Source: Demequina rhizosphaerae (GTDB taxonomy: Bacteria > Actinomycetota > Actinomycetes > Actinomycetales > Demequinaceae). Taken from it: a stretch of DNA of 64,000 bases. Numbering within the stretch: the first letter of the stretch is position 1; every line of letters begins with the position of its first letter. The notes under the pieces were generated by a model. That model was not told where the DNA came from. It did not search any database and saw only the letters and a list, made by a program, of their open reading frames with translations. Below, one piece after another: positions 1 to 7,882 of the stretch. The stretch lies in contig NZ_BBMC01000003.1 of the NCBI RefSeq assembly GCF_000971255.1, positions 1 through 64,000 of the forward strand, written 5' to 3'. Made by a program: the position numbers and the translations under genes.

Positions 1-725
1 GACTTGTACGCGGGCCCGTTGTCGGACAGCACGGCTTCGACGTGCACGCCGGCGGCGGCGAACCATGCGACCGCACGGACGAGGACGCCGATGGCGGTGG
101 CCGCGGTCTCGTCGTCGTGGATCTCGGCGTATGCGACGCGGGAGTGGTCGTCGATGACGGTGTGGACGTACGCATGCCGCATCAGGGGGTCGCGGTACTT
201 GGACTTGGCCTTGCCGGGTGTCGCGGCGCGGTTGCGGTCTCCTTGCTGGCGTCCGACGTAGCGCCAGCCCCCGCCATCAGGGACGTTGCCGAGCTTCTTC
301 ACGTCGACGTGGATCAACGAGCCCGGATGGTCGTGTTCGTAGCGGCGGATTACCTCACCCGTGCGGACGTCGACGTGGGACAGCCGGTTCAGTCGGCACC
401 GCTTGAGTACGGCATACACGGTCGATGCGGGCACGCCGGTGAGGGAGGCGATCTCGACCGGCCCACGCCTGGTCTTGATGCGCTTGTGCACGATCTTGCG
501 CACCAACGGTTGCGGGGTCTTGCTCGGCGAGCGATGCGGACGTGACGAGCGGTCGTCCATGCCGCCCCGACCCATCTCGAGATACCGATGCGCCCACTTC
601 GCCGCCGTGGGCCAGGAGACACGGAAGAACCGAGCCGCTTCAGCGACCGTCCAGCCCTCGTCGATCACCATGCGACCGATCCGAGCACGTTGGACAGGAG
701 TCAGCGCGGCATTAGCGTGGGACAC
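1..725 (-). CDS. IS481-family transposase, C-terminus beyond window
   Basis: DDE integrase-type transposase; 241 codons are visible. The GTG start at 725 has GGAGG about 6 bases upstream and begins V-S-H-A-N-A-A-L-T-P, the usual IS481 beginning. Residues 10-60 form a helix-turn-helix that includes the EGWTVAEAARFFRVSWPT segment. Residues about 70-115 are a second DNA-binding region. The rve catalytic core starts near 135, with Asp141 (IHVDVKKLG) and Asp235 (LSDNGPAY) as the first two acidic residues. The catalytic Glu would lie past the window edge. I see no frameshift or internal stop in the visible part, so the copy may be intact. The frame was read directly from the complementary strand. 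Confidence 0.88.
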   Translation of the reverse strand, partial: MSHANAALTPVQRARIGRMVIDEGWTVAEAARFFRVSWPTAAKWAHRYLEMGRGGMDDRSSRPHRSPSKTPQPLVRKIVHKRIKTRRGPVEIASLTGVPASTVYAVLKRCRLNRLSHVDVRTGEVIRRYEHDHPGSLIHVDVKKLGNVPDGGGWRYVGRQQGDRNRAATPGKAKSKYRDPLMRHAYVHTVIDDHSRVAYAEIHDDETAATAIGVLVRAVAWFAAAGVHVEAVLSDNGPAYK

Positions 726-782
726 GAGAACCTCCAGGTTCAGAGCGAAGTGGTAGCAGCTCCACTCTGCCTGGAGGTTCTC
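726..782 (-). promoter_or_regulatory. Long inverted repeat in the transposase leader
   Basis: GAGAACCTCCAGG (726-738) pairs with CCTGGAGGTTCTC (770-782), and CAGAG (741-745) pairs with CTCTG (765-769), leaving a two-base bulge and a 19-base loop. The transposase-proximal arm contains the GGAGG ribosome site and abuts the GTG start. A transcript entering from outside the element would fold and hide the site. Such folding is a known way for insertion sequences to limit impinging expression; its role here is inferred. Confidence 0.65.
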
Positions 783-822
783 TTCATCGCCCCAGATTCA
801 AACAACGTCCCTGGGCACTACA

Positions 823-828
823 TCTAGA
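823..828. other. IS target sequence TCTAGA at the element border
   Basis: TCTAGA lies directly next to the outer end of the element and fits the NCTAGN target rule of IS481. It would be one copy of the duplicated or retained target; the partner copy is outside the window. Confidence 0.55.
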
Positions 829-886
829 GGTGACGGCGACCTCTCTGGTAGGCATGGCGTGTCGCCCATGTCGAGGAGGACACGCG

Positions 887-3280
887 ATGACCGCTACCGC
901 GCCCATGCCGGCACTGGCCCACCCCCTCAGCGCGCTCGAGGGCGCCGCCTGGATCGCGCCGCACGAGCCCGACCCCGCGCCGCCCGGCGAGCGTCCCGCC
1001 CACCTGCTCCGCGCATCGTTCACCGTCGCGCCGAACCACGGACGTTTCCGGCTCGTCGCCACCGCGCACGGGATCTACGAGGCCTTCCTCAACGGCGCCC
1101 GCGTGGGCGACGACGAGCTCGAGCCGGGCTTCAGCGCGTACCGCAAGCGCCTCCAGGTGCAGGAGCACGACGTCACCGCGCTGGTCCGCGAGGGCGAGAA
1201 CACCCTGGTGCTCGTGCTCTCCGACGGGTGGTTCCGCGGCCGTCACGGCTTCCAGCGCCGCGCCGACGGCTTCGGCGAGCGCACCGCGGCGCTCGCGGCG
1301 GTCGTCGGTCCGGACGACGCGCCGCTCGCCGCGACCGGGCCCGGCTGGGAGTCGCGCGCGAGCCACATCACGCGGGCGGACCTCATGGACGGCCAGGCGG
1401 TCGACCTGCGCCTGCTCGACCCCGCCTGGTTCACCGGCGGCGGCGACGGCTGGCATCCCGTCGGCACGCCGGACGATGCGCTGCTCGCCGACCGCTCGCG
1501 CCTCGTGCCCGCCGAGGGCGCGCCCGTGCGCCGCGTCGAGGAGCTCGCGCCGGCCGCGATCACGACGCCGCGCCCGGGCACCGCGGTGATCGACCTGGGG
1601 CAGAACATCAACGGCTGGATGCGCCTGACGGACCTCGGGCCGGCAGGCACGCGCCTGACGCTCACCCACGGCGAGATCCTCGACGCGGACGGCCTCGTGA
1701 CCGTGGAGCACCTGCGCGCCTTCAACTTCGACACGCACGAGATGCTGTCCGCCGGACAGGTCGACGAGGTGGTCTCGGCCGGCCGCGTCGGCGACATCTT
1801 CGAGCCGCGGCACACCACGCACGGCTTCCGCTTCGTCCAGGTCGACGCCGTGCCGGACGGGCTCGACCTCACATCCGCCCGGGGCGTGATGGTGGAGACC
1901 GCCCTCGCGCGCACGGGCGAGTTCGCCTGCTCGGACCCGCGCCTCGAGCGGCTCCACGAGGCCGTGCGGTGGAGCCTGCGCGGCAACGCGTGCTCGGTCC
2001 CCACCGACTGCCCCCAGCGCGAGCGCTCGGGCTTCACGGGCGACTGGCAGATCTTCGTCGCCACGGGTGCGCTGCTGGCGGACGTCGACGAGTTCTCGCG
2101 CCGCTGGCTGCGCGACCTCGCCGCCGATCAGTGGGCGGACGGCCGCATCCCCACCGTGGTGCCCAACCCGCCGGGCGACCGGCCCTCGGGTGTCGCGTTC
2201 GAGGACATGTCCGCGGGCTCGGCAGGCTGGGGCGACGCCGCCGCCATCGTGCCATGGGAGCTGTGGCGGGCGTACGGGTCCGTGGACGGGCTGCGTGAGG
2301 CGCTGCCCGCCGCGCTCGCGTGGGTGCGGTACGCCGCGGGACGCGCCGCGGCGGGACGCCACCCCGACCGCGCCGCGGCGCGGCCGGAGCCGCTGCCGCA
2401 CGAGCGGTACCTGTGGGACACCGACTTCCACTTCGGCGAGTGGCTCGAGCCCGGCGAGGTCCCGAACCCCGACCCGACTGTCGACCACGGCATCGTCGCC
2501 ACCGCCTTCCTCCACCGCTCGGCGCACCTCGCGACGCTCATGGCCGGCCTCGTGGGGGAGGACGAGGCGGCCGCCGAGTGCCGCGCGATCGCGGACGGCG
2601 CGCTCGCGGCGTGGCGCGCCGAGTACCTGCGGCCCGACGGGAGCCTCGCGGAGGAGAAGCAGGCGCACTACGTCCGCGGCCTCGCGTTCGGGCTCGTCCC
2701 GGCCGAGCTGCGTCCGGCCGCGGCGGCCCGGCTCGCCGCGCTGATCGACGAGGCGGATGGGCTGCTCGGCACCGGCTTCCTCGCGACCGGCCAGCTGCTG
2801 CCGGCCCTGGCGGACCACGGCCAGGCGGACGTCGCGCATCGTCTCCTGGTCGAGACGCGGCTGCCGTCGTGGCTCGGCATGCTCGAGGCCGGCGCGACCA
2901 CGATGTGGGAGTGGTGGGACGGCGTCGCTGCGGACGGCACCGCGCGCGGATCGCTCAACCACTACTCCAAGGGCGCGGTCATCGGGTTCCTCCATACCCA
3001 CGTGGCGGGGCTGCGGCTGCCCGACGAGCCGGCGCCGGGGGAGGAGGCCTACCGTCGCGTGACGATCGCGCCGATGCCCGGCCCGGAGCTCACGTGGGCG
3101 CGCAGCCGCCAGCTGACGCGGCAGGGCCCCGTCGAGGTCGCGTGGCGGATCGACGGCGGGCGGTTCGCGCTCGCCGTCGACCTGCCGGCGGCGACCGAGG
3201 CAGACGTGCTGCTGCCCGACGGCACGTCGCACCGGGTGGCCGGCGGGGCGCACGAGCTCTCCTGCGCCATTGCGCGCTGA
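887..3280 (+). CDS. Alpha-L-rhamnosidase, GH78
   Basis: Predicted to release terminal alpha-L-rhamnose from rhamnosides (pectin side chains, flavonoid glycosides, saponins). It has 797 residues and no signal peptide, so it probably acts on imported oligosaccharides. The N-terminal half carries the beta-sandwich ligand-binding domain (A-H-G-I-Y-E-A-F-L-N-G; DGWFRGRHGF). The (alpha/alpha)6 barrel has the family signature DCPQRERSGFTGDW near residues 372-388, in which the Glu of RER is the expected general acid. A C-terminal beta domain follows. ATG 887 was chosen because AGGAGGA lies just upstream; in-frame starts back to 830 lack a site. Only 64 bases separate the start from an IS element, so its native promoter may have been displaced. 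It is a diverged second copy of the enzyme at 8766-11348. Confidence 0.9.
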   Translation: MTATAPMPALAHPLSALEGAAWIAPHEPDPAPPGERPAHLLRASFTVAPNHGRFRLVATAHGIYEAFLNGARVGDDELEPGFSAYRKRLQVQEHDVTALVREGENTLVLVLSDGWFRGRHGFQRRADGFGERTAALAAVVGPDDAPLAATGPGWESRASHITRADLMDGQAVDLRLLDPAWFTGGGDGWHPVGTPDDALLADRSRLVPAEGAPVRRVEELAPAAITTPRPGTAVIDLGQNINGWMRLTDLGPAGTRLTLTHGEILDADGLVTVEHLRAFNFDTHEMLSAGQVDEVVSAGRVGDIFEPRHTTHGFRFVQVDAVPDGLDLTSARGVMVETALARTGEFACSDPRLERLHEAVRWSLRGNACSVPTDCPQRERSGFTGDWQIFVATGALLADVDEFSRRWLRDLAADQWADGRIPTVVPNPPGDRPSGVAFEDMSAGSAGWGDAAAIVPWELWRAYGSVDGLREALPAALAWVRYAAGRAAAGRHPDRAAARPEPLPHERYLWDTDFHFGEWLEPGEVPNPDPTVDHGIVATAFLHRSAHLATLMAGLVGEDEAAAECRAIADGALAAWRAEYLRPDGSLAEEKQAHYVRGLAFGLVPAELRPAAAARLAALIDEADGLLGTGFLATGQLLPALADHGQADVAHRLLVETRLPSWLGMLEAGATTMWEWWDGVAADGTARGSLNHYSKGAVIGFLHTHVAGLRLPDEPAPGEEAYRRVTIAPMPGPELTWARSRQLTRQGPVEVAWRIDGGRFALAVDLPAATEADVLLPDGTSHRVAGGAHELSCAIAR

Positions 3281-3284
3281 GCCT

Positions 3285-3319
3285 GGTGGTCGGATCGATC
3301 GGCGATCGATCCGACCACC
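3285..3319. terminator. 16-bp perfect palindrome after the rhamnosidase gene
   Basis: GGTGGTCGGATCGATC (3285-3300) and its exact complement (3304-3319) flank a GGC loop, four bases after the stop codon. No T-run follows, as is common for high-GC terminators. It separates convergent genes. Confidence 0.7.
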
Positions 3320-3330
3320 GGGTACGAAAG

Positions 3331-3375
3331 AGCCCGTATGTCGGACCGACCGGGGATCGGTCCGACATACGGGCT
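3331..3375. terminator. 19-bp perfect palindrome, second of a pair
   Basis: AGCCCGTATGTCGGACCGA (3331-3349) pairs perfectly with 3357-3375 around a 7-base loop. It lies 16 bases past the minus-strand stop of the RhaD-like gene and would terminate it. The core GTCGGA(C/T)CGA is shared with the neighbouring palindrome, with matched changes in both arms. Confidence 0.72.
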
Positions 3376-3391
3376 CGGCGGCGTCGTGGTG

Positions 3392-4222
3392 TCAGGCCAG
3401 CCAGGGCGAGTCGATGTCGAAGGTCTCCGCGACCTCGCGGATCTCCTGCTTGGTGAGACCCTCGGCGCGGCCGCCGGCGACGAGGTCCATGTACTCGTAC
3501 TTCGCGCCCGTCTCGGCGTACTCGACGCGGTCGACCGCGCGGTAGACCGAGATGTCCGAGCGGGACATGGTGCCGTGCTTGGACCACAGCGTGATCTCGA
3601 AGTCGCGCAGGCCCTCGACGTTCGCGGTGCCCATCTCCTCGGAGCCGGGGATGAAGAACGGCAGCACCGCGATGCCCTGCGACAGCGACACGATGCTCTC
3701 CGGCTCCCAGCGCAGGATCGCGGCGTTCATGCGCGCGGTGTCGCGGTACGCGGGGATGTGGGAGAGGTAGGTGAGGTGCGGCGGCTGGGCGTGGACGACG
3801 GCCTGGAAGTCGACGCCGCGGCGCTCCACCTGGTCCTGGTGCACCGCGAGGTGCGAGTTGAACTCGGAGGTGAGCCTCGCGAAGCGGCGGATGTTGGAGG
3901 TGTAGAGCGTGCCGGTCAGGCCGCCCTCGTGGATCTTGACCGCGCCGATCGCGGCGAGGGGCTCCTCCTCGATCTGGCGCAGGCGGCGGCCCGAGCCCGT
4001 CGCGAGCACGGTGCCGCCGGCGAGGGCCGGGGCGGGCACGGGGAGCTCGATCTCCTCGGCGTTGGGGAAGTGGCGGCGCACCTCGACCTCCCAGCCCATG
4101 TAGACCGAGATGTTGCCGGCGCCTGCCTCGGACGCCTCGATGTCGCAGATGCGCGCGCCCGAGTGGCCCATCTGGGTGATGATCTCGTCGAGCGTGGGCT
4201 TGGGCTGGTCCGTGATGGCCAC
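3392..4222 (-). CDS. RhaD-like class II aldolase (rhamnulose-1-phosphate aldolase family)
   Basis: Class II aldolase/adducin fold, 276 residues, close to the 274 of E. coli RhaD, which splits L-rhamnulose-1-phosphate into DHAP and L-lactaldehyde. Matching blocks are TGSGRRLRQI (75-84), VVHAQPPHLTYL (142-153), VLPFFIPGSEEMG, LWSKHGTMSR and the C-terminal helix KQEIREVAETFDI. The zinc motif is unusual: where the family has HxH, this protein has His144-Ala-Gln146, with another His at 149. GTG 4222 is preceded by AGGAGGAA. A regulon operator lies 58-71 bases upstream. The rhamnose operon at 19.9-21.9 kb already encodes an aldolase domain with a standard HxHP, so this copy may be redundant or act on a related sugar phosphate. 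Confidence 0.8.
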   Translation of the reverse strand: MAITDQPKPTLDEIITQMGHSGARICDIEASEAGAGNISVYMGWEVEVRRHFPNAEEIELPVPAPALAGGTVLATGSGRRLRQIEEEPLAAIGAVKIHEGGLTGTLYTSNIRRFARLTSEFNSHLAVHQDQVERRGVDFQAVVHAQPPHLTYLSHIPAYRDTARMNAAILRWEPESIVSLSQGIAVLPFFIPGSEEMGTANVEGLRDFEITLWSKHGTMSRSDISVYRAVDRVEYAETGAKYEYMDLVAGGRAEGLTKQEIREVAETFDIDSPWLA

Positions 4223-4279
4223 GAGGTTCCTCCTGTGATCGGCGGCGCGACCCCTGTGGCGCGCTCTCTCCCTGCGGGA

Positions 4280-4293
4280 ATGAAACGATTCAA
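4280..4293. promoter_or_regulatory. LacI-type operator upstream of the RhaD-like gene
   Basis: ATGAAACGATTCAA differs by one base from the operator TTGAAACGATTCAA at 23592. It sits 58 bases before the start codon. I could not identify as good a -35/-10 pair here as at the other operators. Confidence 0.7.
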
Positions 4294-4374
4294 CCACAGG
4301 TTCCCGGTGGCCGCGCGCGCCCAAGGTCCCGGGTCGGGCGGAGGTGCCGACGGCGGGACGATGCGGGGTGCTTC

Positions 4375-5103
4375 TCAGGTGGGCAGCGCCGCCTCGGCCG
4401 CGGCGCGACCGGCGGCGACCACCGCGCCGAGGTCCCTGGTCTGCCACCAGGTGCGCCCCCGCAGGTCGGGGGAGATGACGAGCACGTCGGGCCGGGTCTC
4501 GAGCTCCCGCACGATCTTCGAGCTCGAGTAGCCCGGCACGTCCCAGTCCGGTGCGACCCGCACCGCGATCACGGGCGTCGCGCCCACGGCGAGCGCCTCC
4601 TCGAGGGGCAGGTTCGCCTTGAGCCCGCCGTCGAGGAGCCGGCGACCGTCGAGGCGGACGGGCCGGAAGAGCCCGGGCACGGAGATGGTGGCGCGGAGCG
4701 CGTCGACGAGCGATCCGCGCTCGATGATCGTCGAGCGGCGCGAGGTGACGTCCGTCGCGACGGCGGCGAAGCGCATCGGCATGTCCTCGATCGGCACGTC
4801 GCCGCCGATGATCTCCACGACGGAGGCGCGCAGGGCCTCCGCGTCGAGCAGCCCGGGTCCGGGGCGGCGCGGCACCGCGGCGACGTCCTGCCAGCGCACG
4901 TCGAGGAGGAGCTCCTCGAGCCGGTACGGGTCGATCCCCATGGCGTAGGCGGCGCCCACGAGCGCTCCCGCGGAGGTGCCGACCACGACGTTCGGGTGGA
5001 TGCCGCGCTCGTGCATCGCCTGGAGCACGCCGACGTGCGCGCCCGCGAGCGTCCCGCCTCCGCCCAGGCACAGGCCCAGCGCGGGTGCATCCAGGTCGAT
5101 CAC
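4375..5103 (-). CDS. Patatin-like phospholipase (RssA-type)
   Basis: Predicted serine lipid acyl hydrolase, 242 residues. It shows the three family marks: an oxyanion loop G-G-G-G-T-L-A-G near residue 14-21, the nucleophile elbow GTSAG near 43-47, and the catalytic Asp in LLDGGLKAN around residue 157. There is no signal peptide or membrane segment, so it is cytoplasmic or peripheral. The GTG start at 5103 lies 6 bases after a TAGGGT hexamer (5110-5115 on the complementary strand) with no ribosome site, which suggests a leaderless message. It interrupts the rhamnose genes and has no obvious link to them. Substrate unknown. Confidence 0.85.
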   Translation of the reverse strand: MIDLDAPALGLCLGGGGTLAGAHVGVLQAMHERGIHPNVVVGTSAGALVGAAYAMGIDPYRLEELLLDVRWQDVAAVPRRPGPGLLDAEALRASVVEIIGGDVPIEDMPMRFAAVATDVTSRRSTIIERGSLVDALRATISVPGLFRPVRLDGRRLLDGGLKANLPLEEALAVGATPVIAVRVAPDWDVPGYSSSKIVRELETRPDVLVISPDLRGRTWWQTRDLGAVVAAGRAAAEAALPT

Positions 5104-5239
5104 GGTTCCACCCTAGGCGCGAGGAGGGAGGGGGCCGGCGTTTGCGGCGCGCCGCGACGCGGCACCTCGCGAGCGCGTGGCGCGCGTGCGACGGGCGGCA
5201 GGCGGGCGGTCGACGCTCGTGAAGCGCGGCCGCACCTGC

Positions 5240-5253
5240 TGGGAGCGCTCTCC
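5240..5253. promoter_or_regulatory. CelR-like palindrome TGGGAGCGCTCTCC
   Basis: Differs in two right-arm bases from TGGGAGCGCTCCCA, the operator known for the LacI-family cellulase regulator CelR of Thermobifida. It lies about 330 bases upstream of the oligosaccharide transporter gene. A second LacI-family regulator could act here. Confidence 0.4.
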
Positions 5254-5276
5254 TCAGGATGCGGGCCGTTGCACCT

Positions 5277-5290
5277 TTGTATCGATTCAA
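5277..5290. promoter_or_regulatory. Degenerate rhamnose-regulon operator
   Basis: TTGTATCGATTCAA keeps the right half-site CGATTCAA of the regulon palindrome while the left half is altered. It lies 238 bases upstream of the strong operator at 5528. It may be an auxiliary site for repressor looping. Confidence 0.4.
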
Positions 5291-5493
5291 TAACGACGTC
5301 CGTGATGGTGGCGTTCACATCCGATCGACGGCGCGTGAGGCTTTGCGGGGGCCGCGCGCCGGTCTCGTCCGTCGCCGATTGCGAAACTCCTGGTAAGAGT
5401 GGGTTTCAGCCGGTTCGGGGGTCGGGTCTCACGGCGCGGATCGAGGGTGCGAAGCTGGGGGAAGCGGGCCGCGCGACGCGCAGGTCGGCGCTG

Positions 5494-5541
5494 TTGACAA
5501 CGCCCGGTGCCGGGCCTACGTTCCGAATTGAAGCGCTTCAA
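5494..5541 (+). promoter_or_regulatory. Promoter plus perfect operator for the oligosaccharide uptake operon
   Basis: TTGACA (5494-5499), a 17-base spacer and TACGTT (5517-5522) form a good vegetative promoter. The perfect 14-bp palindrome TTGAAGCGCTTCAA (5528-5541) covers the expected transcription start, where a bound LacI-type repressor would block initiation. Confidence 0.82.
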
Positions 5542-5572
5542 AGAGGTCGCGTTTCTGATTCAAGGAGGAATC

Positions 5573-6919
5573 GTGAAGCAGTCCCTTCGACGCGGTCGCC
5601 GGACTTTCGCGGCTGCCGCATTCATCGGGGCGAGCGCACTGGCGCTCGCCGCTTGCTCGGGCTCGTCGGACAGCGACTCGTCCTCGACCGCCGGCGGAGG
5701 CGGCGGGGGAGGCGGCACCACCAGCGACGAGTTCACCTACCTGGGCCAGACCCAGAACACCACCATCGCGGCGACCCTCGAGTCGCTCCAGACCGGCGCG
5801 TGCGCCGCCGCCGCGGACGGCACCCCGCTCGTCACGGACGCGATCGACGGCACCACCTGGGACCAGCAGCTGCAGGTGCTGGCGGGCAACGACGCGCTGT
5901 CCAACATGTCGATGGCGGCGGGCACGCCGTCGCTCATGCAGGACTTCATCTCCGCGGGGAAGGTGCTCAACCTCACCGAGGCCTTCGCGGAGCTCGGCGT
6001 GGAGGGCGCGGTCCTCCCCGCCGCAGAGGCGACCCTCAAGCAGCTGTACCAGGCGGACGACCTGTACGCGCTCCCGACCGAGTTCAACATCGAGGGCTTC
6101 TGGTACAACAAGGACCTGTTCGAGGAGGCCGGCGTCGACGTTCCGGAGACCTGGACCGAGCTGGTCGATGCCGCCGAGACCCTCAACAGCGCGGACATCC
6201 AGCCCTTCGTCGCCGCAGGCGGCGACGGCTGGCCCGTCACCCGCCTCGTGGGCAACTACATCTTCCGCTCGCTCGGCGCGGACGCCCTGCAGAAGGTCGC
6301 CGACGGCGAGGCGAGCCTCACCGACGCCGAGTACGTCGAGGGTGCGGACGCCGTCTCCGCGCTGGGCGAGGCGGGCTACTTCGGTCCGGCCGCCGGTTCG
6401 ATCGACTACAACACCGCGATGAACCAGTTCCTCACCGGTGGTGGCGCGATGTTCTACATGGGCAGCTGGGCGCTCGGCAACTTCAACTCGGAGGAGGAGA
6501 ACCAGATCGGCGTCGACGCCATCGGCTACTTCCCGTTCCCGGAGGTCGAGGGCGGCGCCGGCAGCATCGACGAGACGCCGGCCAACGCGGGCATCCCGGT
6601 GATGTTCACCACCGCCAACTACACCGACGACATCGGCGAGTGGCTCAAGTGCATCGCCGAGAACTACGGCAACGTGGCGCTCGCCGAGTCCGGACAGGTG
6701 ACCGGCTTCGAGATCACCGAGACCCCGGCCGACCAGTCGGAGCTCACCACCATGGTGCAGGACCAGATCGCCTCGGCGGCCGGATCGGTGCTGTGGTTCG
6801 AGGCGGCCTTCACCTCCGAGGGCACGACCGTGTCGCAGACGAACGGCGGCGGCCTCGCCACCGGCGACCTGTCGGGACAGGAGTTCATGGAGCTCGTCCA
6901 GGCGGCGAACGGCGGATGA
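5573..6919 (+). CDS. ABC transporter sugar-binding lipoprotein (CUT1 type)
   Basis: Extracellular solute-binding protein, 448 residues. The basic N-terminus and hydrophobic stretch end in a lipobox LAAC with the lipidated Cys28. A Ser/Asp/Gly-rich linker then leads into the binding lobes, where EFNIEGFWYNKDLFEEAGV is the typical hinge-region block of the family. The GTG start at 5573 follows AAGGAGGAA. It is the first gene of an operon with two permeases, a GH78 rhamnosidase and a GH43-like enzyme, so the ligand is probably a rhamnose-containing oligosaccharide. No ATPase gene is nearby; CUT1 systems often share one MsiK-like ATPase encoded elsewhere. The stop is followed by a stem-loop that may set the high ratio of binding protein to permeases. 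Confidence 0.9.
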   Translation: MKQSLRRGRRTFAAAAFIGASALALAACSGSSDSDSSSTAGGGGGGGGTTSDEFTYLGQTQNTTIAATLESLQTGACAAAADGTPLVTDAIDGTTWDQQLQVLAGNDALSNMSMAAGTPSLMQDFISAGKVLNLTEAFAELGVEGAVLPAAEATLKQLYQADDLYALPTEFNIEGFWYNKDLFEEAGVDVPETWTELVDAAETLNSADIQPFVAAGGDGWPVTRLVGNYIFRSLGADALQKVADGEASLTDAEYVEGADAVSALGEAGYFGPAAGSIDYNTAMNQFLTGGGAMFYMGSWALGNFNSEEENQIGVDAIGYFPFPEVEGGAGSIDETPANAGIPVMFTTANYTDDIGEWLKCIAENYGNVALAESGQVTGFEITETPADQSELTTMVQDQIASAAGSVLWFEAAFTSEGTTVSQTNGGGLATGDLSGQEFMELVQAANGG

Positions 6920-6926
6920 CCTGATT

Positions 6927-6957
6927 CCGCGCCCCGGGCGGACCGCCCGGGGCGCGG
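6927..6957 (+). terminator. 15-bp stem-loop between binding-protein and permease genes
   Basis: CCGCGCCCCGGGCGG (6927-6941) pairs with 6943-6957. As it lies inside an operon, it is more likely a partial terminator or an mRNA 3' stabiliser than a full stop. Confidence 0.65.
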
Positions 6958-6997
6958 ATCCCGTCGTCTCCGCCCCCCTCACACGCTAGGAATCATC

Positions 6998-7882
6998 GTG
7001 GACTCCGTCTTCCGCAACCGCACCGCCGCGGTCGTGATGCTCACGCCGGCGCTGCTGGTCTACACGTTCGTCATGCTGGTGCCGATCCTGTGGTCGGTCA
7101 CCTACACCTTCCAGTCCGGCAACGCGATCACCGGCTTCGAGTTCGTCGGCTTCGACAACTGGATCGAGTTCTTCCGGGACGACACGGCCCTCGACGCGCT
7201 GTGGTTCACGCTGCGCTACGCCATCGTGATGACCGTGCTGCAGGTCGCGACCGGCTACGGCCTGGCGCTGCTCTACATCTTCTTCCTGCGCAACAAGTCG
7301 CCGCTGGTCCGGACCACGATCTTCTTCCCCGTGATCCTCCCCACCGTGGCCGTGGCGCTCATGTTCTCGCGGATGTTCGAGGCGGCTCCGACCGTCGGCC
7401 CGATCAACACGATCCTCCAGTGGCTCGGCGGCGACCTCACCGACTTCCTCGGCACGCCGAGCCAGGCCTTCTGGGTCGTCATCATCATGGATGTGTGGCG
7501 GTCGATGGGCTTCTACGCGGTGCTGCTGTACGCGGGACTCGTCGAGATCCCCAACGAGGTGATCGAATCCGCCCGGATCGACGGCGCGAGCGGGTGGAAG
7601 CTGGTGCGGCGCATCGTCTTCCCGCTGTCGCTGCCCGTTCTCCTGTCGGCGCTCATCTTCTCGATCAACGGCACGCTCAAGGTCTTCGACTCGATCGTCG
7701 CCCTCACCAACGGCGGACCAGGGTCCGCCACCACACCGCTGACCCTGTACATGTTCCGCACCTCGTTCGCGTACGGGCAGTACGGCTACGGCAGCACGGT
7801 GGCGTTCATGCTCACGCTGCTGTGCCTCATCGCGACGATCTTCGTCTTCCGCTCGATGCGACGGGATGTGACCTCCTCATGA
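6998..7882 (+). CDS. Sugar ABC transporter permease (MalF/UgpA type)
   Basis: Inner-membrane subunit of the CUT1 importer, 294 residues with six predicted membrane helices. The cytoplasmic EAA loop, which docks to the ATPase, reads E-S-A-R-I-D-G-A-S-G-W-K around residues 190-201. The GTG start at 6998 follows CTAGGAATC. It ends in an ATGA overlap with the second permease, so the two are translationally coupled and should form a heterodimer. Confidence 0.92.
   Translation: MDSVFRNRTAAVVMLTPALLVYTFVMLVPILWSVTYTFQSGNAITGFEFVGFDNWIEFFRDDTALDALWFTLRYAIVMTVLQVATGYGLALLYIFFLRNKSPLVRTTIFFPVILPTVAVALMFSRMFEAAPTVGPINTILQWLGGDLTDFLGTPSQAFWVVIIMDVWRSMGFYAVLLYAGLVEIPNEVIESARIDGASGWKLVRRIVFPLSLPVLLSALIFSINGTLKVFDSIVALTNGGPGSATTPLTLYMFRTSFAYGQYGYGSTVAFMLTLLCLIATIFVFRSMRRDVTSS

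Larger units (their letters stand above)
1..822 (-). mobile_element. IS481-family insertion sequence, truncated by the window edge
   Basis: This is the transposase-start end of an IS481-type element; the other end lies left of the window. Read on the minus strand, the terminus begins TGTAGTGCCCAGGGACG at 822, and TGT...ACA ends are usual for this family. The transposase frame starts at 725. Directly outside the terminus is TCTAGA (823-828), matching the NCTAGN target preference known for IS481 of Bordetella. Only one end is visible, so the terminal inverted repeat and the target duplication cannot be confirmed here. Confidence 0.82.
5104..5493. other. Gene-free stretch between divergent genes, with two operator-like sites
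   Basis: No open frame with a ribosome site or recognisable product was found. The stretch carries a leaderless-type -10 for the patatin gene at its left end, a CelR-like palindrome (5240-5253) and a half-conserved rhamnose-regulon site (5277-5290). The transporter promoter follows at 5494. Confidence 0.5.

Noticed and set aside
824-3253. Very long minus-strand open frame opposite the first rhamnosidase gene
   Set aside because: It mirrors the rhamnosidase gene; high G+C removes stop codons in shadow frames. Its protein is Arg/Gly/Ala/Val-rich with no recognisable domain and no ribosome site.
3285-3375. Possible mobile repeat or attachment site formed by the paired palindromes
   Set aside because: No integrase, direct repeats or gene disruption nearby; position after convergent stops fits terminators, so it is listed as such and only the relatedness is flagged.
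5376-5410. GAAACTC...GGTTTC weak hairpin as a riboswitch or attenuator
   Set aside because: The pairing is short and lies upstream of the transporter promoter, so it would not be in that message.
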